NCBI GenBank assembly: GCA_041617635.1
Contig: JBFJOO010000006.1
Location: 29,200-93,199, forward strand
Direction of reading: 5' to 3'
DNA: 64,000 nucleotides
Origin: JAABRB01 sp041617635
Lineage (GTDB): Bacteria > Pseudomonadota > Gammaproteobacteria > Burkholderiales > SG8-39
Made by a program: the position numbers and the translations under genes. The notes under the pieces are model-generated. The model was not told the origin of the DNA. It searched no databases and worked only from the letters and a program-made list of their open reading frames with translations. The first letter of the stretch is position 1. Each line of letters opens with the position of its first letter. Below, one piece after another: positions 43,815-54,200 of this stretch.

Positions 43815-46241
43815 CTAAGGCGGGGGGGCGCTGTTTCCATCGGCCAGAAATCGCCGCATTTCCCCGGGCGCGATTTCATGCAGCGCTTGCACCACGCCGA
43901 CCCTGATCGGAGCGGCGTTGGAGGGGTGCGCGTGCACCTCGAACGCGTCCTGGGTGAACCGAAGATCAAGGCCCTGGCCGCGGTAGCGGATCGCCATCTC
44001 CAGGCGCGTGACCTCATCCGGCAGGCAGGGGTTGAACCACAAGGTATCGCTGCGCGTCTCGATGCCGGCGTAGCCCCGCTGCAGCAGGTCGACGACGCTC
44101 GCCATGGCTCCCAGGTGGACGCCCTCGGGCGTCGTGCCACCCTGGACGTCGGCGATGTCGCTTTCCAGCGCTTCCTTGAAACGCTCCCACGAGCGGGCAC
44201 GGCTCGAGCGGGCCAGCACCCAGGAGTCGACCACGCGGCTCAGTGTCGAGCCGTGCGAAGTGCGCGGCGCGTAGTACGCAATGTTCTGCGGGATGGTCGC
44301 GTACTCGAACGGATACCCGAGCCGCTGGAAGAGCTCGCCGAGCTCCTCTGCGGAGAACAGGTAGAACAGCATGAGCACGTCAGCCTGCTTCGCCACCTTG
44401 TAACGGTCGACCGAATCGCCCTCGGCCTCGAGGATGCGGTCGAGGCGGTGGATGTCGCCGTACTTCTCGCGGTAGCGCTCCCAGTCCAGCTCGCCGAGTT
44501 CCTCGTAGCCTTCGAACTGGCTGATGATCCCGTCGTCGTGGAACACCACCCGCATCTTGCGGCTCACCTCGTCCCAATGCGCCAGCTCGTCGTCGTGCAG
44601 GTCGAGCTGCTCGCGGAGCTCCCGGCTGCGTTCCTTGGGTAGTAGCGCAAGCACCTCGCTCGCCCGGCACAACACCCACGTGGCCATGATGTTCGTGTAG
44701 CTGTGGTTATCCAGGCCCAGTCGGTCGGCGCCCAGCTCAGTGGTGTGGAACTCGTCCGGCCCCACCACGCCCCGGATCTCGTAGCGGTCGAGCTCCGCGT
44801 TGTAGGTGGCGACGCTCGCCCAGAAGCGTGCGATCTCCAGGAGCATCTCCGCGCCGTAAAACGACATCAGCTCCATGTCGCGGGTCGACTGATAGTAGAG
44901 CCAGATGTTGTACGCGATCGCTGCGTTGACGTGCCGCTGCAAATGGGTGTGGTCAGGGAGCCAGCGCCCCGACACCGGGTTCAGATGCAGCAGCTGGGTC
45001 TCTTCGCGGCCACTCGAGCCGCTCTGCCAGGGATACATCGCGCCGCGGTAGCCGGCGGCACGGGCATTGGCCCGGGCCTCGTTCAACCGGCGGTACCGGT
45101 ACCTGATCAGGGCTCGGGTGATCTCGGGCAGGCGCAGATTGATGAGGGGGAAGATGAACAGCTCGTCCCAGAAGATGTGCCCGCGGTAGGCCTCGCCGTG
45201 CCAGCCGCGAGCGGGAACGCCGACGTCAAGGTCCAAGGTGTTCAGCGACGCGGTCTGCAGGAGGTGGAAGATGTGCAGGCGGATGATCAGCTGCGTTCGG
45301 TTCCCGGCGTGCTCGTCCCGCTCTTCGATGGTGATGTCGAAACGGCGCCAGAGCTGCTCCCAGGCGAGCGCGTGCGAGGCCGCAAGCGCCGCGAATCCGA
45401 GGGGCCGGCCGAGGGCCTCGCGGGCGGCGACCCCGCATTCGGAGATCGCGCGATCACGCGAGGAGTAGAGCGAGGCGACCTTCTCGAGGCGCACCGTCTC
45501 GCCTTGCGCGATGCCGACCGAAAACTCCTGGGCGACGAATCCATCACCGCGCAAGACCTCGGGTTCGAGTTGGAGTTCGTCCGCGTCGCGATACACGCGG
45601 ATGCGCGCGGCTTGCGCGATCTCGAGACGCGATTGACTGGTGCGCGTCTTGAGATAAATCGTATCCGCGGTGACCGCCTCCGCGGCGATCGGCTCCAGAT
45701 GGCGGCGGGCGAGCGCTCGGTAGCGCGCCACGCCAGAGTTCTCGATCCGCCCGTCGAGAGCGCTCCGCACCGCGAACTCGCCCGACCAGTTTTCCGCGGT
45801 CAGCGCGATCTCGATCGCGGCGAGGTGCGGCGCGCTCATGTGCACCAGGCGGCGCTCGGCGAGTCGGGTCACCCGGTCCGCGTGATCGCGCCAGCGGAGG
45901 TTGCGCTCCAGCATGCCGCGACGCAGATCGAGCGTTTGGCGATACTCGAGCAGCTCCACGTCTCGGAGCGCGAACCACTCGCTACCCACCCGAAAGTCGA
46001 GCCTGAGCCAGTTCGGCAGGTTGACGAGATCTTCGTTCTCGACCGTGCGGTCGTCGAGTTCGGTGGCGAGGCGGTTGTAACCCCCGGCGAGGTACGTGCC
46101 CGGGTAATGCACGTCATCGGCGCTGGCGGCGAGCACCGCACCCCGCGTGGCGAAGTAGCCGTTGCCGAGCGTGCACAGCGCTTCGCGCAGACCCTCCTGC
46201 CCCGGATCGAAGCCTTCGAATACGAGCAGCCAACCGTTCAC
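43815..46241 (-). CDS. Glycoside hydrolase family 65 disaccharide phosphorylase
   Basis: An 808-residue enzyme with an (alpha/alpha)6 barrel following a beta-sandwich N-terminus (GNGYFATRGA near residue 27). The general acid is in RGVVGPDEFHTTE (Glu near residue 497). Phosphate-contact residues are KQADVLMLFYLF and RTSHGSTLSRVVDSW (near 665). These features fit maltose, trehalose or kojibiose phosphorylases; the exact sugar is not readable. Its ATG overlaps the stop of the trehalose phosphatase gene by four bases (ATGA), so it is coupled to OtsB. Confidence 0.88.
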   Translation of the reverse strand: MNGWLLVFEGFDPGQEGLREALCTLGNGYFATRGAVLAASADDVHYPGTYLAGGYNRLATELDDRTVENEDLVNLPNWLRLDFRVGSEWFALRDVELLEYRQTLDLRRGMLERNLRWRDHADRVTRLAERRLVHMSAPHLAAIEIALTAENWSGEFAVRSALDGRIENSGVARYRALARRHLEPIAAEAVTADTIYLKTRTSQSRLEIAQAARIRVYRDADELQLEPEVLRGDGFVAQEFSVGIAQGETVRLEKVASLYSSRDRAISECGVAAREALGRPLGFAALAASHALAWEQLWRRFDITIEERDEHAGNRTQLIIRLHIFHLLQTASLNTLDLDVGVPARGWHGEAYRGHIFWDELFIFPLINLRLPEITRALIRYRYRRLNEARANARAAGYRGAMYPWQSGSSGREETQLLHLNPVSGRWLPDHTHLQRHVNAAIAYNIWLYYQSTRDMELMSFYGAEMLLEIARFWASVATYNAELDRYEIRGVVGPDEFHTTELGADRLGLDNHSYTNIMATWVLCRASEVLALLPKERSRELREQLDLHDDELAHWDEVSRKMRVVFHDDGIISQFEGYEELGELDWERYREKYGDIHRLDRILEAEGDSVDRYKVAKQADVLMLFYLFSAEELGELFQRLGYPFEYATIPQNIAYYAPRTSHGSTLSRVVDSWVLARSSRARSWERFKEALESDIADVQGGTTPEGVHLGAMASVVDLLQRGYAGIETRSDTLWFNPCLPDEVTRLEMAIRYRGQGLDLRFTQDAFEVHAHPSNAAPIRVGVVQALHEIAPGEMRRFLADGNSAPPP

Positions 46242-47044
46242 GGCGCGGTCTCCGGCGCGGCGGTCAATGCGTCAAGAAAGGCGCCCACCTCGTCCGGATC
46301 GCGCAGCGCGTACGCTGCTGCCGTGGCGCGCGGCGAATCGAGCACGGCGACGCCGATACCACGGCCGGCCAGCGCCCGAAACGCATCCTCGTCGGTGAGG
46401 TCGTCGCCGACATAGATCGGCAGCACGTCCTTCCCGTCGAGGTCGAGCGCGTCGAGCAGCCAGCGCACCGCGGCGCCCTTGTCCCAGGCGAGATCGGGTT
46501 GCAGCTCCAGGACTTTCTTGCCGTGACGCTTGCGCAGGCCGGGATGCTCCGCAAGCCCCGCGTCCACCGCAAGATGCACCGCTGGCACCTCGGCCTCGCG
46601 CACGAGCCGGTAGTGGACGGCAATCGTGAACCGCTTGCGCTCGAGAAGCACCCCGTCGATACCGCCGAGCGCAGCGCCCAAGTCGCGCTCGACGGCATCG
46701 AGCGTCGGTATCGCGCCTTGGGCCTGGGGAAGCGCCTGCTGCAGGCCCGCAGGGCCCGCGATGTCGAACCCGTGGCTTCCTGCGTAGATCAGATTCGCGA
46801 GCCCCACCCGCTCGCGAACGTCCAAGAGATCACGGCCGCTCACGACGGCCACCGGGCAGCGCGTCGCAAGGCGTGCGACCGTCGCACGCATGCGCTCTTG
46901 CATGACGGCATCGTGGGGACGGTCGACGATCGGAGTGAGTGTGCCGTCGTAGTCGAGGAACACGGCGAGGCGTTTCCCGCGCGCCATGGCCAGGATTTCT
47001 CCGATCCGATCTAGTGCCGATGGGATCGGATGACCCGCGCTCAT
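46238..47044 (-). CDS. otsB: Trehalose-6-phosphate phosphatase-type HAD hydrolase
   Basis: A 268-residue HAD-superfamily enzyme. The nucleophile motif is FLDYDGTLTPI, with D31 and D33. IYAGSHGFDIAGPAG and the C-terminal Mg-binding YVGDDLTDEDAF complete the trehalose-phosphatase pattern. It should convert trehalose 6-phosphate to trehalose. There is no otsA (trehalose-phosphate synthase) next to it or elsewhere in the window, so the phosphorylated sugar may come from another source. It is co-transcribed with the GH65 gene. The start at the ATG at 47044 fits. Confidence 0.88.
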   Translation of the reverse strand: MSAGHPIPSALDRIGEILAMARGKRLAVFLDYDGTLTPIVDRPHDAVMQERMRATVARLATRCPVAVVSGRDLLDVRERVGLANLIYAGSHGFDIAGPAGLQQALPQAQGAIPTLDAVERDLGAALGGIDGVLLERKRFTIAVHYRLVREAEVPAVHLAVDAGLAEHPGLRKRHGKKVLELQPDLAWDKGAAVRWLLDALDLDGKDVLPIYVGDDLTDEDAFRALAGRGIGVAVLDSPRATAAAYALRDPDEVGAFLDALTAAPETAP

Positions 47045-47080
47045 CGCTGACGTCAGGGTGTGCTCGCGCGATCGACCGGA

Positions 47081-47296
47081 CTATTCGCTCACCGGGCGGC
47101 AGTGGACGCCCACGACGTGCCGGTCGACGACGATCGCCTCCGGCTCCGCCTTGCCAAGAAGGATGAGCGTGATCCGCTCTTCCTTCACCTCGTGCATGAC
47201 GTGTGCGACACGCACGCGCGTACCCCGCGCAATCTGCCGTCCGTCGACATCGGCCGGCTCGACGAACTCCATGACCTGCCCGACCTTGATTTCCAT
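47081..47296 (-). CDS. Small unknown protein between the ferritin-like and otsB genes
   Basis: A 71-residue protein, mostly beta-strand by pattern (VGQVMEFVEPADVDGRQIARGTRVRVAHVM), with a conserved-looking charged middle. A good AAGGGGA ribosome binding site sits before the ATG at 47296. No domain is recognised. It is 43 bases after the ferritin-like gene and 36 bases before otsB, so it belongs to a small minus-strand unit. It is far too short to be an encapsulin shell protein. Confidence 0.6.
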   Translation of the reverse strand: MEIKVGQVMEFVEPADVDGRQIARGTRVRVAHVMHEVKEERITLILLGKAEPEAIVVDRHVVGVHCRPVSE

Positions 47297-47339
47297 CGTT
47301 CAATCCCCTTGACCGAGCCGCCAACTCGCGGCCGATTCT

Positions 47340-47627
47340 CTAGTCGTGCGTCAGCGGCTTGTCGGTGAAAATGTAATCCCGCAGTTCGTGGTCGAACGCG
47401 GGATCGTGCCGGCGGATCCATTCGAGCACCATCGATGCGTGCTCCTTTTCCTCGTCGCGGTTATGCGCGAGGATGGCGCGTAGCTCGGCATCCTTGCACG
47501 CGTCGACCCGCTGGTTATACCAGTCCACCGCCTCGAGCTCCTCCATCAGCGAGACGATCGCGCGGTGCATGTCGCGCGTCTCGTCGCGCAGCTCGTTGGC
47601 CAGCTCGTGGTAGCCCTCGTTCGCCAT
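47340..47627 (-). CDS. Encapsulated-ferritin-like (EncFtn family) protein
   Basis: A 95-residue helical protein preceded by a strong AAAGGAG ribosome binding site. The sequence HRAIVSLMEELEAVDWYNQR followed by ILAHNRDEEKEHASMVLEW matches the encapsulated ferritin family. By recalled comparison with the Rhodospirillum rubrum protein, E30, E60 and H63 correspond to its ferroxidase ligands and W36 to the conserved Trp. It ends at about the point where the encapsulin-targeting peptide begins in shell-bound members (TDKPLTHD), so it appears to lack a docking tail. No encapsulin gene is next to it. It should bind and oxidise iron, but how it stores iron is open. Confidence 0.85.
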   Translation of the reverse strand: MANEGYHELANELRDETRDMHRAIVSLMEELEAVDWYNQRVDACKDAELRAILAHNRDEEKEHASMVLEWIRRHDPAFDHELRDYIFTDKPLTHD

Positions 47628-47864
47628 GTAGATCTCCTTTCCTCGTTGCAATCGCGGCGAGCGGATCGATCGCGATCGCGCTCATTCGCCGACTAACCGG
47701 TGCGAATGCCGGCATCCGGCCTGAAGGCATTGTGGATTCGCGGGTGAGGACGGGATTGACCCAGATCATATAGCGTTGCCGCGACAACGCGGACGAGAAC
47801 CGAATCGCGACTCGGAGTTGGCTTCTCGAAGCTGGGCAAGTTCGGCGACGATCTCCGCGGACGG

Positions 47865-48467
47865 TCAGAGTCGCCGGCGGCCGAACGGCCCCCGGCCGCG
47901 CCACCAGCGGATCATCAGATAGCCCCCGACCATGCCCCCGAGGTGCGCGAAGTGCGCGACGCCGGCTTGGGTCCCGGTGACTCCGAAGTAGAGTTCGAGG
48001 ATGCCGAAGAGCGTCACGAAGAGCCAGGCCGGCATCGGAATCGGCGGGATGATGAGTAGGACCCGGCGGTTCGGAAAGTACATCGCGAACGCCAGCAGCA
48101 AGCCGAACACGCCACCGGACGCGCCGACGGTCGGGTAGGGCGGTGCGGCAAGGGCCGCCGTCACCACGAGCTGGGCGACTGCCGCGCTCAGCACGCATAC
48201 GAAATAGAACGCGAGGTAACGCCGCTGGCCGACCACGCGCTCGATCTCGCCGCCGAACATGTAGAGGGCGAACATGTTGAGGAGCAGATGAGTGAGTCCC
48301 GCATGCAGGAAGCCGTACGTCACGATCTGCCAGGGCAGGAACCCGGACGCGAGCGGCCATAGCGCGAAGAGCTGGATCAGCGTTCCGCCGGCGACTGTCT
48401 CGAGGAGGAAGACTGCGACATTGACGATGATCAGCAGCTGTGTGGCGGGCGGGATGGATGGAAACAT
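47865..48467 (-). CDS. Rhomboid-family intramembrane serine protease
   Basis: A 200-residue membrane protein of six helices. The catalytic Ser is in GASGGVFGLL (near residue 112) and the His in GVAHFAHLGGMVGG (near 173). HLLLNMFALYMFGGEIE provides the conserved WR-like/HxxxN region. The start at the ATG at 48467 gives the normal short GlpG-like core without an N-terminal cytoplasmic domain. It lies alone after a terminator, 237 bases from the ferritin-like gene. Confidence 0.93.
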   Translation of the reverse strand: MFPSIPPATQLLIIVNVAVFLLETVAGGTLIQLFALWPLASGFLPWQIVTYGFLHAGLTHLLLNMFALYMFGGEIERVVGQRRYLAFYFVCVLSAAVAQLVVTAALAAPPYPTVGASGGVFGLLLAFAMYFPNRRVLLIIPPIPMPAWLFVTLFGILELYFGVTGTQAGVAHFAHLGGMVGGYLMIRWWRGRGPFGRRRL

Positions 48468-48514
48468 TTCAGGAGATCGGAGAGGGCGGCTTAAAACCCG
48501 CGGAGACCGGCAAG

Positions 48515-48543
48515 AAAAAAGGCGCTGGCCGGGGGGCCCGGCC
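48515..48543 (-). terminator. Intrinsic terminator of the trehalose/glycogen operon
   Basis: On the minus strand a 7-bp stem (GGCCGGG and CCCGGCC with a CCC loop, plus-strand 48527-48543) is followed after six bases by a run of six Ts (plus-strand A-run at 48515-48520). It lies 67 bases after the stop codon at 48610. Confidence 0.7.
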
Positions 48544-48609
48544 TTGTGTGTCCCCGAGGGTAACACCAGACGAGCGCGCGCGGCGACGCTCGCAGCCTTC
48601 CAGACCGGT

Positions 48610-49812
48610 CTAGGCGGAAACGCGGAACGGCCGCGCCCCGCCGTACGCGGCACGATGCGCCATCAGAAACGCCGCGGCGTTCCAGGACTGGCGCGGCATG
48701 CCGTGGGGCTCGAGTGTCCGGCCGTGCAGCCACTCGTTGAATTGCCAGCCGCCAATCTGGTTCGCACGCGCGACCTTCGCGAGCTCGCGCTGCGCGCGAT
48801 CGCGCAAGCCCGCTTCGGCGAGCGCGGTCACCCAGAACCCGCCGACGAACGGCCAGACGCCGCCGTTGTGGTATTGCCAGGCGAGATTCTGCCGGTGCCG
48901 CGACATGTACGGCCGCCAGAGGAAATGGGTTTCGCGGATCGGCTCGCATACCGCGCGCACGGGATACGGGTCCGCGACGCCGGCGCGTTCGAGCGAGCGC
49001 AGAATGCGCGAGCGTGTGGCGCCGTCGGCTAGCCCGCACAGGACGGCGAGGATGTTTCCGAACGTGTCGCCCTCGTTGCCGAAAAAAGCGAAATTGACGA
49101 ACGAGAGATACAGACCGCGATTGCGTGCATCGCGCTTGACGTAGTGCACGAGCAGCCGCGCGCGGCGGTACTCGGCCAGCTCGGCCCCGAACGGATGGAA
49201 CAGGTGGTTTGCGTTCGCGCGGGTTTCCCGCTGTTGGGGCAGGCGGAAGAGGCGCTTGACCCAGTGCCAGAGGGCGTTCGTGTACAGCACGAATCCGGAG
49301 CGGGGCATGATGTCGGCCCAGTCGCTCGCCTCGTTTTGCTGCAACAGGAAGAACCGCTGGTGCTCCTGCGCCTGGAGCCATGCGATGGCGCGGCCGATCT
49401 CGCCGGCGAATCGGTCGCGCAGCCGCCCACGCGGGTTGCAGAGATCGAGGAACGCCAGGCCGCCGAGCCACCAGAGGGTCGCATCGATGCAGCCGAGGTA
49501 CCAGAAATCGGCTTCCGCGCGCTCGACGTCCACGAACTTCGGAATCTGGCCGTTCGGCGCCTGGTGGCGTGCGAGCGTGACGAGCCCTGCTGCTGCCGCG
49601 TGCTCGAGGTCCGGCTCTCCCGACAGGGCCATCCCCATCGCGCACACCGCGGCATCGCGCCCGAAGATCGCCGTGTAACCGCGCGCCCGCGCGCGTGCGG
49701 CGGGCGCCGCCGCGAGGATGCCCGGAGGCGTGAGATTGGCGCGCAGGAGCTCGATCGAGCGCCGGCGGCATTCCTCGGTGAGCGCGTGATCTGCGGACGT
49801 CGGCCGGCTCAT
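48610..49812 (-). CDS. Glycosidase with (alpha/alpha)6 barrel, amylo-alpha-1,6-glucosidase or GH100-like
   Basis: A 400-residue soluble protein. Marks are YTAIFGRDAAVCAMGM near residue 47 (an arginine-aspartate pair typical of these glycosidases), RSGFVLYTNALWHW, and the WQYHNGGVWPFVGGFW block near 330. The last is shared by glycogen debranching enzyme C-terminal domains and GH100 invertases. Its place downstream of the glucan/trehalose genes favours debranching, but GH100 cannot be excluded. It begins 14 bases after the ClC stop. The start at 49812 is chosen because upstream sequence has no domain. Confidence 0.7.
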   Translation of the reverse strand: MSRPTSADHALTEECRRRSIELLRANLTPPGILAAAPAARARARGYTAIFGRDAAVCAMGMALSGEPDLEHAAAAGLVTLARHQAPNGQIPKFVDVERAEADFWYLGCIDATLWWLGGLAFLDLCNPRGRLRDRFAGEIGRAIAWLQAQEHQRFFLLQQNEASDWADIMPRSGFVLYTNALWHWVKRLFRLPQQRETRANANHLFHPFGAELAEYRRARLLVHYVKRDARNRGLYLSFVNFAFFGNEGDTFGNILAVLCGLADGATRSRILRSLERAGVADPYPVRAVCEPIRETHFLWRPYMSRHRQNLAWQYHNGGVWPFVGGFWVTALAEAGLRDRAQRELAKVARANQIGGWQFNEWLHGRTLEPHGMPRQSWNAAAFLMAHRAAYGGARPFRVSA

Positions 49813-49826
49813 GGCGCCCGCGCCGG

Positions 49827-51251
49827 TCAACCCACCGGGGGCAGGCGGGAGGCAGCAGGCGCGCGCGCCGGGATGAGGCCCGCGGCGAGCGACTCGAAGA
49901 GCGGCACCGGGCACACCAATCGCGACATGCCGGTCGCGACGAGGGAGGTGGCCATGAGCGGCATGAGCATGCTCTGGCTGTCGGTCATCTCCAGCACGAT
50001 CACGAACGCGGTGATCGGCACGCGCAGCACGCCCGCGAAGAACGCGACCATGCCGAGCAGCGCGACCACGGCGGTCGGCAGGTAGGGCATGAGCACCGCG
50101 AGGTTGGCGCCCAATCCGGCGCCGATGGCGAGCGACGGCGCGAAGATGCCGCCCGGGATGCCGCTCACCGCCGAGACGATGGTCGCCATGAGCTTGTAGA
50201 GGCCGTAGGTCCAGTCAAGATCGGCGGTGCCCTCGATGATCTGGCGCGCCTCGTAGTAGCCCGTACCGTAGCTCGTGCCGTCCGACGCCAGCCCGATCAG
50301 CGCGATCACCAGCCCGCACGCGGCGGCGAACGCGATCGGGCGCATGCGGGAGAATTCGCCGAGTCGTCCCTGCAGGCCCCGCGCGGCGCCGCTCAGGATC
50401 CGGCTGAACAAGCCTCCGGCGAGACCGCCGGCCACACCGACCACCCCGATCGCGATCCAGGCCTCGCCCAGGCTCGCCTCGGCGGATGTCCGGCCGAAGT
50501 ACGTGTAGTCGCCGAGCACCGCGAGCGCGATGAAGCCGGCGAGGATCACTGCCGTGAGGATGGTGCCGCTCGTGCGCTCCTCGAGCGATCGGCTCATCTC
50601 GACCGCGAATACGATGCCGGTGAGCGGTGTATTGAATGCGGCCGCGATCCCGGCCGCACCGCCGGCCACGATCAAGCCCCGCTCCAGGCCCGGATACGCG
50701 GGTCGGCCGACACCGCCGAGCGCGTGCATGATCGAGGCGCCGATCTGGACCATCGGCCCCTCGCGGCCGACCGATGCGCCGGCGCCGATGCCGAGCAGCG
50801 TGAGCGCGATCTTGCCGAATGCGATGCGCAGGCTGATGAGTCCGGAGCGTGCGGAGCGCTCGGTCACCGCGAGCGCGGCGATCACGGGTGGGATGCCGCT
50901 GCCGGCGGTGCCCGGAAAGAAGCGCACGAGCCACGCGGCGAGCGCCACGCCCACGGGCGTGACGAGCAGCGGCAGGTAAGGCGACTGATCGATGCGCCGG
51001 CGAAAGAACGCTTCCACGAAGTCGGCGGCGAGGGCAAAGAAGATCGCCGTGCCGGCCACGCTTGCGGCGGCGACCCACAACGCGACGCGCTGCGTCCAGA
51101 TCCGGCGCGACCACAGCTCCTGAAGTTGTGTCCCTTCGACGCGCGGCGGCGTGGGCGCGCTTCCCGGGCGAGTCTCACCACTCGCGGCAGCGGGCGAGGC
51201 CCCATCGGTCGGCGGCCGATCGGGCGGCGGTTCGGCGGTCGGCTCGCTCAC
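49827..51251 (-). CDS. ClC-family chloride channel/antiporter
   Basis: A 474-residue membrane protein with a Pro-rich N-terminal cytoplasmic stretch. Selectivity-filter motifs are complete: TAGSGIPPVIAAL near residue 115, GREGPMVQIG near 162 (with the gating Glu), and GIFAPSLAIG near 364. No CBS domains follow. It could be a channel or a Cl-/H+ antiporter. Its ATG overlaps the TreY stop (ATGA), placing it inside the trehalose operon. Confidence 0.93.
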   Translation of the reverse strand: MSEPTAEPPPDRPPTDGASPAAASGETRPGSAPTPPRVEGTQLQELWSRRIWTQRVALWVAAASVAGTAIFFALAADFVEAFFRRRIDQSPYLPLLVTPVGVALAAWLVRFFPGTAGSGIPPVIAALAVTERSARSGLISLRIAFGKIALTLLGIGAGASVGREGPMVQIGASIMHALGGVGRPAYPGLERGLIVAGGAAGIAAAFNTPLTGIVFAVEMSRSLEERTSGTILTAVILAGFIALAVLGDYTYFGRTSAEASLGEAWIAIGVVGVAGGLAGGLFSRILSGAARGLQGRLGEFSRMRPIAFAAACGLVIALIGLASDGTSYGTGYYEARQIIEGTADLDWTYGLYKLMATIVSAVSGIPGGIFAPSLAIGAGLGANLAVLMPYLPTAVVALLGMVAFFAGVLRVPITAFVIVLEMTDSQSMLMPLMATSLVATGMSRLVCPVPLFESLAAGLIPARAPAASRLPPVG

Positions 51252-54200
51252 TTTCGAGGTTGGATGTTATACGTAAGCAGCGCGCCGGGAAAGTTTGCGA
51301 ACGCGTCGGCAAGCAGAATCCGGCCATCGCGCACCGCCACCCGCTCGCCGGTGAGCGCGTTCACGAGCTGCACGTCCGCTGGCAGCGCGTGAGCGTCGAT
51401 AGTCGTGTCGCCCCAGACCGCCGCGCCGATCGGCGCCACGCGCGTATCGACGCCGAGCGATGCCCAGAGCCGGCCCGCGATCGCGATCACGCCGGCGTCC
51501 GCGTGCCGGCGCGCGAACGCGACGACGTGATCGGCGCGTGTACCGCTCGCAGCGAGCGGCGCGTAGTCGCCTTGCTCGAACAGCTTCGGATGCAGCCGTC
51601 GCAACCCGAGCGCGCGCCACACGACCCAGAGCTTGGCGCGCCCATCGTCGGGCGCCTCGGCCATCTCGCGAGCCGCGTTCGCCATGCCTTCCGATCCTGC
51701 GATCGCCGTCATTCCCTCCAGCATCGCCTTGCGGTGTGCGTAGTCCACCGGGCGCCGATTGTCGGGATCGACGAGACTGAAGTCCCAGATCTCGGTGCCC
51801 AGGTAGATGTCGGGCACGCCGGGCGAAGCGAGCTTGATCGCAGTCATCGACAGGCTGTTCAGCATCCCGAACCAGGCGATCGAACGGACCTGCGCCGCGA
51901 GATCGTCAAGAAACAGGTTGGCCTCGCGCCGACCGAGCAGCTGACGCACGAACTCGGTGACCGCGGCCTCGTAAGGCTCCGACACGCTGATCCAGCTCGA
52001 TCGGACTTTTGCCTCGCGGATCGCCTTCACCATGTAGCGCTCGATGCGCTCACGGTACGTTGCGAGCCCCGCATCGTCGAGGCTCTCCAGGGGAAACGTT
52101 CCGAGCAACGTCTGGTACAGCAGGTACTCGTCGTTGCGCGAGGGCGCGGGAGCGCGATCCACGGTGCGCTTGCGGGCGCGGTTCATCCTGCTCCAGCGGC
52201 GCAGGACCAGCCGCCAGGCGGCGGGCATCTCCGACAGCACGTCGATGCGCGTCCGCACGTCTTCGGCACGCTTGTTGTCGTGCGTCGAGGTGGCGAGCAT
52301 GGTGTGCGGCCAGCGTGCTGCGCGATCGGCGCTCGCGCCGTGGAATGCCGTGACCGTGAAGCCGAACAGGTCCGGGTCACCGCCGACCTCGTTCAGCGAC
52401 ACGAGACGGTTGTAGATGTAGAAGGCCGTGTCCTCGACACCCTTTGCGGTGACCGGCGCGGTGAACTGCTGGAATTTCATCGCGAACGCGCGAAATTGCG
52501 CCGCGTGCTCCGGCGACGCGCCCTTCGGTGCGCGGCCGAGCATGGCGACCCGCACGAAATCGAAGATGCTGATGTCAGCCGCGCGGCTGCGGCGCTTGGC
52601 GTGCGCAATCGCCCAGTCGATCTGGCGCCGATCCTGCTGCGTGACGCCATCGGCTATGTAGGTCCGGTAGACGGGAAAGCACGCGACGATTTCGGTGAGC
52701 GCCTCGCGCAGGGTGTTGAACGTGTAGTCCCGGGTGCGCCGGTCCGCGCGCGCGATGCGCAGGAGCGCGTTGGCGAGAACCGTCAGCTCCGAGGCGAGCG
52801 CGGAGCGCATCGTCGTGCGCTTGCCCCGGTAGATGATCTCGCCCAGCTCCAGCGCCTCGCCGATAAACGCTCGGTAGATGCGGTCGAATTTGCTGCGCGC
52901 CGAGCCGTCGACGAAGAGGCCGTTAACGACCGTGGCAAAGCGGTAGCCGGTGGTGCCGTGCACTGCCCAGCTGTCGGGCACGTGCTCGTGACCTGCCGTG
53001 ATCTTCTCGACCAGCACGTAGAGCGGGCAGGCCGGGCGGCCGTTTTCGGGCGGCGGAATGTCGATGCCGGCGTGCTGGGCATAGCGCTCCTGCAGTCGAC
53101 GGAAGTACTGCGCCGGATCGTACAGACCGTCCGGATGGTCGAGGCGCACCCCGTCCACCTTGCCCTCGACAAGGAGGTCGAGCACGAGGCGGTGCGTGGC
53201 CTCGAACACCGCCTCGTTCTCCATGCGCAGCCCGGCAAGCTCATTGATGTCGAAGAACCGGCGGTAGTTGATCTCGTCGGACGCGACCCGCCAGTAGGCG
53301 AGGCGATAAGCCTGCCGCTCAAGGAGTTCGTGCAGGGTCTCGAAGCTCTCGCCATCGCCCGCCGTGCCATTCATGACGCGCACTGCGCGCTCGATGGCCT
53401 CCAGCACGGCCGGCGCCTCACCGGCGAGCTGCGCGAGCCGGCGTTTGTGTAGCTCCTTGTCGCGGTGGCGCTCCGAGACGGCCTCGGTAGCAGTGCTCTC
53501 GCGCTCCGGCAGGTGTCCGAACGCGGCGATCAGACTCGATAACTGGGCCCCGCTCGGGCCCGTCTGATCGGCGGGTCCCAAGGTGCGCAACGCCCGTTCG
53601 AGGATGCGCGGATACTCGCGCGGATCCACGGGGAAGCGGTGCTCGAAGTAGAAGACGCTGAACGTGCCGCCCGGCGCGTCGAACGCGAGCTTGAGCTCGC
53701 CGCGTTCCAGCACCAGCCCGTAATGGTCGCCGAGCACCGGGATGAGCACCCGGTTGGCGAGGTGCACGTTCACCGGTTGCCAGTCGATGTCGAAGTGGCC
53801 GGCGTAGACCGACGCCGGTCCGTTCTCCAGCACGTCCAGCCACCAGGCGTTGTCCGCGCCCATCACGCCCATGTGGTTGGGGACCATGTCCAGGATCTGG
53901 CCCATGTCATGCGCGCGCAGCACCGCGACGAAGCGCTCGAAGTCGTCGCGGCTGCCGATCTCGGGGTTGAGCGAGGCGTGGTCGATGATGTCGTAGCCGT
54001 GCGTGCTGCCCGGTCGCGCACGCAGATACGGCGAGCAGTACACGTGGCTCACGCCCAGGGCGGCGAGGTAAGGCACGAGCTCGGTCGCCTGCGCGAAGTT
54101 GAAATGCTGATGGAGCTGCAGGCGGTAGGTCGCGCGCGGAATGGGCGCGACCGCCGCGGCGCCGCGGCGCGCCCGCGCAGGCTGCGCGCGGGCGCGCAGC

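Noticed and set aside
47081..47296. An encapsulin shell gene next to the ferritin-like protein
   Set aside because: The reading frame is only 71 codons; encapsulins are about 260 or more residues.
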